NCBI GenBank assembly: GCA_905221605.1
Contig: CAJNDS010001946.1
Span: 1-62,000, forward strand
Source: Symbiodinium natans
Lineage: Eukaryota > Sar > Dinophyceae > Suessiales > Symbiodiniaceae
Direction: 5' to 3'
Length of the DNA stretch: 62,000 bases
Shown here: piece by piece, positions 57,021 to 62,000 of the stretch
Numbering within the stretch: the stretch's first letter is position 1
Layout of the letters: each line of letters starts with the position of its first letter
Made by a program: the position numbers and the translations under genes
Notes under the pieces: model-generated
Told to the model about the DNA's origin: nothing
Database searches by the model: none
The model's input: the letters and a program-made list of their open reading frames with translations, nothing else

Positions 57021-58910
57021 CTGGGTGTCTGACCGCCAGCTGGCTCTGCATGAGCCGGGCCCAGACATGATTCTGACATGATGGCCAAATGGTGTCTTGT
57101 TGCGACTGGGTTTGATCAGGCTCGAGGAAGTTGCCATCTAAAAATCTGGACAGCACTTTGCTTCCACGCACTCTTCCTCTTTGTTGCTTAAGAGTGCTCT
57201 ACTTACGATAATCATGCCAAAGACCTAAACCACCTCATCCAAATCCACAACATGCGTGACACCATGTGATTGGTAGGTTGACACAGCTGGACTTTTGGGC
57301 GAAACTCATTTTGATATAGACAACAAGCAAGAGCATTCTCAGATTGGTGAGCAAAGAGTGTGGCCATGCCACAGCCATGCGCGTGCCCAGCGGCCACTTC
57401 GAAAGCCATTTTCCGTCATGGGTGACAGCCATCGCTCCTGGGCTGCGATACCGATGGCTGATCCTAACTCTAATGGGGCACATCATGGCATGAATACAAG
57501 CCTATACTGCAGCGCAGTGGCAACGCAAGGTCGCGCGCTGGGCGTCGCCGTGGCTACCTGGCAAGACCCTGGCCCCAGATCATGACAGATTGGACTACTC
57601 CTCCGAGATCCAAAGAGCACGACAAACACCGGAAGGAGTGTGCACAGACTTTCTTCATCTGTAAGGTGCAGATAAACAGCTGTGCAGAAAGAAGCAAGTC
57701 ACCAAGCCTCCACTGCCGGCAAGCTCATTCCGGCGTTTACCCCCAAATCGCCATGGCTATCTGGGACCAAATTCCTGCGGACAATACAACCAGCCCTATC
57801 CCTGGGGCAGCTGCAACAAGCCTTGTTGAGCACAAGGCTCAGCCTAGTTGAACACGATTGGTCGACCCTCAGTTTGGATTGGACACTTCCTGGAACCCCA
57901 AGCCAGTCACACGCAGCCTGCCGTAGCTTCTATATCCATGTACTTCGGCACGCCGCTGTTGGCTCATGAGCGTGGGACAGATTGCAGTGCAGGGACCCGA
58001 TTTTTGTAGCCAAGCATGCAGCGCCCTGGTTCGGAAAACAAAAGGGGAAGCGTCTCACACATTCGCTCCCTCCTTGACTGCCTGCTTTGTAAGTTGTATA
58101 AGTATAAGATGGCGCTGGCCATCTCTCGCCGAGAAGCGCCCAAAAGCTGAGTGGAGTCAAAGAATTAACGGTGGCCCTTTACAGATATTAATCAATGCCG
58201 TGCGAAGCCATTGGAAAACCTTCGAGGTCGAACGAAACCTTGACGTCTCCTACTCGATCATCATTGTACTTTGCTGTACTTTGCTACCTTTCCTTTGGCT
58301 TCATCTGCGGCGTAGTTCCAATGTCCGGCCGAGCTTCCAAAAGAACGAGCCTCTTACGTGACAGACTGCTTTGTGGGGATGTTGGAAGGCCCTTGGAAGC
58401 AAGGCGGACATCTTATTCGCATCCTTTCGCACATGAGCCTTTGCACTCACGCTTGTGCTTTTCGTACTTTCCCTGCTGTGGTCGTGCGCTCCACCACCAC
58501 AGCTTGCAAAATGTGAAACCTTGACAGCTGGCATCAGCTGCATACATGTACTGGTATTCGCACTACTTTGTTCGTGTGCCTGACAGCAACTTAGCATGCT
58601 GCGGGTTTGGGAAAGAGAGTATGCCTGGAAAGGCGGTGCTTGCAGTTACTAAATGCTTTACCTCACAATGAGCATATGGTTAAAATGAAGGAGACGCGGC
58701 AGCCTGCGAGCCTCACTCTTTCCAAGGACAGAAGTTCTCTTCATCGGACTCCTTAGGCTGGTTGAACTGACTCAGGCTGCGACTCGAATAAGGCAGCTGG
58801 CAACGGGCAACCACGTGCAAGTTCCAACGCAATGGAAATGACAGGGGCGGTGTTCTAAAAGGGCGGAAGAAGGCGAATTTATCGTACACGCGACGGTAAC
58901 CAAAAAAAAG
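57021..58910. other. 5' side of transporter; no exon recognised
   Basis: The N-terminal exon should be here, but I cannot pick it out. Frames are short and no repeats stand out. Confidence 0.3.
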
Positions 58911-59350
58911 CCTTGTTAGGCCCCTGCGGACGTAGGAGCATCGTAGGAGTCATCGCCATTCTGCGCCTTTGAGGCCCTCCTGCATCTCCATAAAGTGTAG
59001 GCATTCGTCACGCAAAGCCTCAGCTTTGCATGTCGCAGGCAGATGACATCCACATCTGTGGTTGCGCCTCGGCCCCCCCTCCCCTCGCCGCCACCCTGCC
59101 CCTGCCCTCCCCCTCCCCGTATTTGTGGCACAAGAGGGCGAGGCTCCAGGCTTTGTGACAATTCGCCATGCAGGCCATCCCTGTATGAGCACAAGATGTT
59201 TTGTTCCCTCCCGCACAGCCTAGATCGCAGGAATGATTTCCGGGCTCGAAAAAATCGGCTAAAAGTTTTAGGGCTTAGGGTCCTTGGGTTTTAGGGCTGA
59301 GAGTTGAGGGTTTTTGGGTTTAATGGAATGGTTTAGGGCTTGAAGGTATA
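58911..59350. other. Short coding-like frames and degraded TTTAGGG repeats
   Basis: A minus-strand frame ending near 58950 (AEALRDECLHFMEMQEGL) reads like a helical C-terminus, but another frame is open too. At 59265-59345 the plus strand carries degenerate GGGTTTAGGG units. Confidence 0.35.
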
Positions 59351-61458
59351 GGGTTTGGGGTGGTGTGGGGGCCGAGAAGGCACGATGCGCAATCGAATAT
59401 CGGGCAAAAGGATGACATCCACTTCTGTGCGCCAGCTGTTGGAGCCGGTCTTAATTCTGCAGCATGTGTGACCAACCCCACACCCTACACCAATCCCAAG
59501 CCCTAGTGCAGGGATCCCCCCGTGTGAACTTTATAACTCCACTGTAGTACAGCCGAGAAGCAGCGCAGTGAATACCCAAAGTATCCAAACATGTTTTGGC
59601 TCACTCAGGGTCTCCACGCCCTTTACGAACGGACCTCTCATTCCTTGGTGGGCAGGCACGCACCGCAGCGCCCTCTCTTCCCAAATGGCATTCGACTTAA
59701 AAGGAGTTGGGACGAATCTAGTGCGGGTAGTCGTCAAAAGAAGACTCATGTTATTTACCGAATGCCCAACATGGAAGCCCCATCCTTCCCGCACCAGCTC
59801 GAACTCTAAATTGCAAACGTTTTAGGGGGGTTCAGACAAGCCAGAAGCCTCCTGGGAAGCGTTCAAGTAGGCTTCCAGTCGAGTGGTTAGAACACTTCGA
59901 GGCAGACATGCATCCCCTTCAGGCCGTTCCGCCGTCGTGCCAAGAGAAGTTCGAGAGCCAGGTCATTGAGACATGAATGAGTTCTCTTGAGCATGAGTGG
60001 GTGAGTGATGAGCGGCCTCACCATGGAGCCCTCGCCTCAGGCGCCATCCCTGCTAAGGGGCACCGTAAACGTCATCGCCCTGTCAGCGGCTGGAATTCAA
60101 ACAGTCAAGCGCCTGACCTCAAAGACAACGTTCTGATGTCACAACAGGCCGTGTCAAGCCACCGCCACCCGCCGGGAAGGATACTTTCCTTGACACCCGT
60201 GCGGATTTTCATGCGACGCGGCTCTTCCCTGGAGGTGGACTTCCGGGCAAGAGCCATGCCGCACGTTCTTCAGTTCAGCTGCGATTCAGAGCAGGTAGGT
60301 CATTTTTCACCCAAATGACCCCTGATGGTTCCATGCAAACCCTTGATGTAAGCTGGTGCAGGCAGGAGGGTACCCGCGGGGTCAAAAGAAATTTCGCCTC
60401 CTGAGGGAACTCAAGTTGCCCAATGATGCATCACCAAGACGTGAAAAGAATTAAGGATGAGTGGACATTCGACATGTATTCCGTTGGCGGGCTGCAGCGG
60501 CTTAATTGGTCAACTCACTTGGGGCTTAGCTTATTAACAAGTACTCACTGATCTGAGGTTGCTCCGTGAGAAGAATGTCCCTTGCATGCGAGGCTCCTCG
60601 AACAAGCAGCTTCGGTTTGCTGTCAGTCGCCATGTAGCAGCCATTTCCTGCAGCTGTGGCAACTCCATATGCCAGCATCGTGTAGGTGTGTAGTGTGCAT
60701 GTGCTGCTTTGCGTTGACGATGGCGATGGCCCTTCGTTCTCAATTTGGCTGAGCTGCGAAGGAATGCACGAAGGCCGGTGAATGCATCATACCAGGCTTC
60801 TTCTTCCCAAGGCGCTGGGCAGTACAGAACAGGTGATTCCTTGTTTGCAGCAGCACGGACTGTTGGAACACATGACGGCTACAGATTCTTCCGACTAAAT
60901 ATCCCAAGCCACGCCGGTCCAATTTTGATTGTTGTTGATAAAGAGCCATACGGCGTGCTCGCCTTGCAAGAATACAAACTTGTCAGACATTCCGGGGATA
61001 GGATATCCCCTCAACCGCCATGGAAACGCGCCAAGTCAAGCGAACATGCTGAACTCCTGCATTGCCATGGTGTATCAAAGCTCCTGTAGCATGGTATCCC
61101 TTGATGCCTACGATGCGTGCCAGCAGGCAGTGTTACAACGGACGGCCTCCATTGGTAGGAAATCGCTTCAAGATCAAGTGGTTGTGGTAAACGCTGACCA
61201 GCTCCTGTGCCAATGCTGCGCGTGGTTTTCAAGTTAGATCACCGTTTGCTTGCGCTGCTCTGCATCAATGCCGCCTCTCTCTGAGGAAGCATATCTCCCC
61301 AGACCCTGGAGCACAAAAATGTGACGAGAGATGAAAATGTCGTTTGGGTGGATCTTTGCTTGTTTCACATGTCCAAGCTAGATGCCATTTGTATTATTGT
61401 AGCGGGGGACGATTTCATAGTCAAAGTATTGCCAGCATGTGGCCGTGGACCGGACCGC
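59351..61458. other. No gene recognised
   Basis: Frames of up to 114 codons, the longest on the plus strand at 60745-61089 (GYRFFRLNIPSHAGPILIVV). It reads somewhat like protein but has no motif or splice support. Confidence 0.3.
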
Positions 61459-61585
61459 CTTGGACAGCATTTGCACACCGCCAAATTGCCCTGTCCTGCT
61501 CCCCCTCGTCGATGCCATACCGCTTGCGCAGGTGGTTCCTTTGCAAATCGGATGGAAGCAGTGACCCTCTTTCATCGGAGACCCA
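61459..61585 (-). CDS. Internal exon of unrecognised protein
   Basis: Acceptor CACAAG|TGGGTC and donor GTCCAAG|GCGGTC (a GC donor, as in petH and the transporter) bracket a fully open 127-bp frame: WVSDERGSLLPSDLQRNH, LRKRYGIDEGEQDRAIWR, CANAVQ. Charged, balanced composition supports coding. Competing frames exist on both strands. No family recognised. Confidence 0.45.
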
Positions 61586-62000
61586 CTTGTGTTGATGCGG
61601 GAGAGGCAGAATACCAATGCTGTCTGCGTGAAAGGCCCAATGGCGCATGTGTACACACAGGGCTTGCTTTGCTTCGGCTTGGTAACAATGTTGGTCCGGA
61701 TAGTCCAAGCATTCTTTATGATGGGCTTTGTTTCGGGGGGGTCGGGGCGGTAGCCGGGGCCACATTGCATGACCGGAAACTTCCGAGAAGCGGTTTCAAG
61801 TTGCTTCCTTCTTGGCTCGAAAACCGCTGAAAACAAGCAACACGCCGGCAAAGCGCATGGCACCAGAGCTTTACAGCATCCGCGCCGGCATCAGCTTTCA
61901 TAGCGGGCACGTGAGAGCATCCGCTCCCACTGAGAGGGACAACTGTGTCCAAAACAACATTTCAATTAAGGTCGCGCATCCAAGAGGTTGTCGCCCGCTT

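Noticed and set aside
1-62000. CRISPR array, rRNA genes, insertion sequences, reverse transcriptase or viral genes
   Set aside because: I looked for regularly spaced identical repeats, rRNA signatures and polymerase or transposase motifs and saw none; the genome is eukaryotic.

Overview
The window looks like nuclear DNA of a photosynthetic dinoflagellate, most likely a Symbiodiniaceae-type alga. Four things point there. A plastid ferredoxin-NADP+ reductase is split into many very small exons. Several splice sites have GC or GA donors instead of GT, with acceptors almost always AG|G. Degenerate (TTTAGGG)n telomere-type repeats are scattered through the region. Protein-coding density is low and simple repeats are abundant. 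The species assignment is inference from recall; no search was run.

Layout. At 0.9-4.0 kb is a minus-strand ferredoxin-NADP+ reductase (petH) in at least 12 small exons, whose 3' end lies beyond the left edge. At 6.19-9.20 kb is the truncated copy of a 3-kb segmental duplication whose full-length partner starts at 13.53 kb. Between the copies lie interstitial telomere-like repeats (9.5-10.2 kb), a cluster of a repeated 'cctcgttgggcgtgcc' motif (10.2-10.6 kb), an AT-rich block and a proline-rich coding exon (11.7-12.8 kb). At 15.4-19.9 kb is the most striking gene: a receptor-like protein with a solute-binding-protein-like ectodomain, a cysteine-rich stalk, a polytopic membrane region and a cytosolic TIR-like region. 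It carries one in-frame TAG. From 20 to 30 kb there are only isolated exon candidates, including a UBA-like one. From 31 to 36 kb is a repeat landscape: a large inverted repeat, a 21-bp tandem array, a palindromic array and a near-perfect 100-bp-arm hairpin. At 40.0-42.3 kb is a 677-679-bp tandem repeat in 3.3 copies. From 43 to 50 kb there are isolated exon candidates, including a GRAM-like one. At 52.5-57.0 kb is a minus-strand amino-acid transporter of the AAAP/SLC38 type, recognised from at least eight exons. From 57 kb to the end there is one good unassigned exon (61.46-61.59 kb).

Every gene I can identify is on the minus strand, which fits unidirectional gene organisation in dinoflagellates. 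The recognisable genes (photosynthetic electron transfer, membrane receptor, amino-acid transporter) have no evident shared pathway.

Exon boundaries were deduced by eye from splice signals, reading phase and remembered family motifs, so single-base positions may be wrong. Large parts of the window hold no gene I can defend, and these are stated as such.
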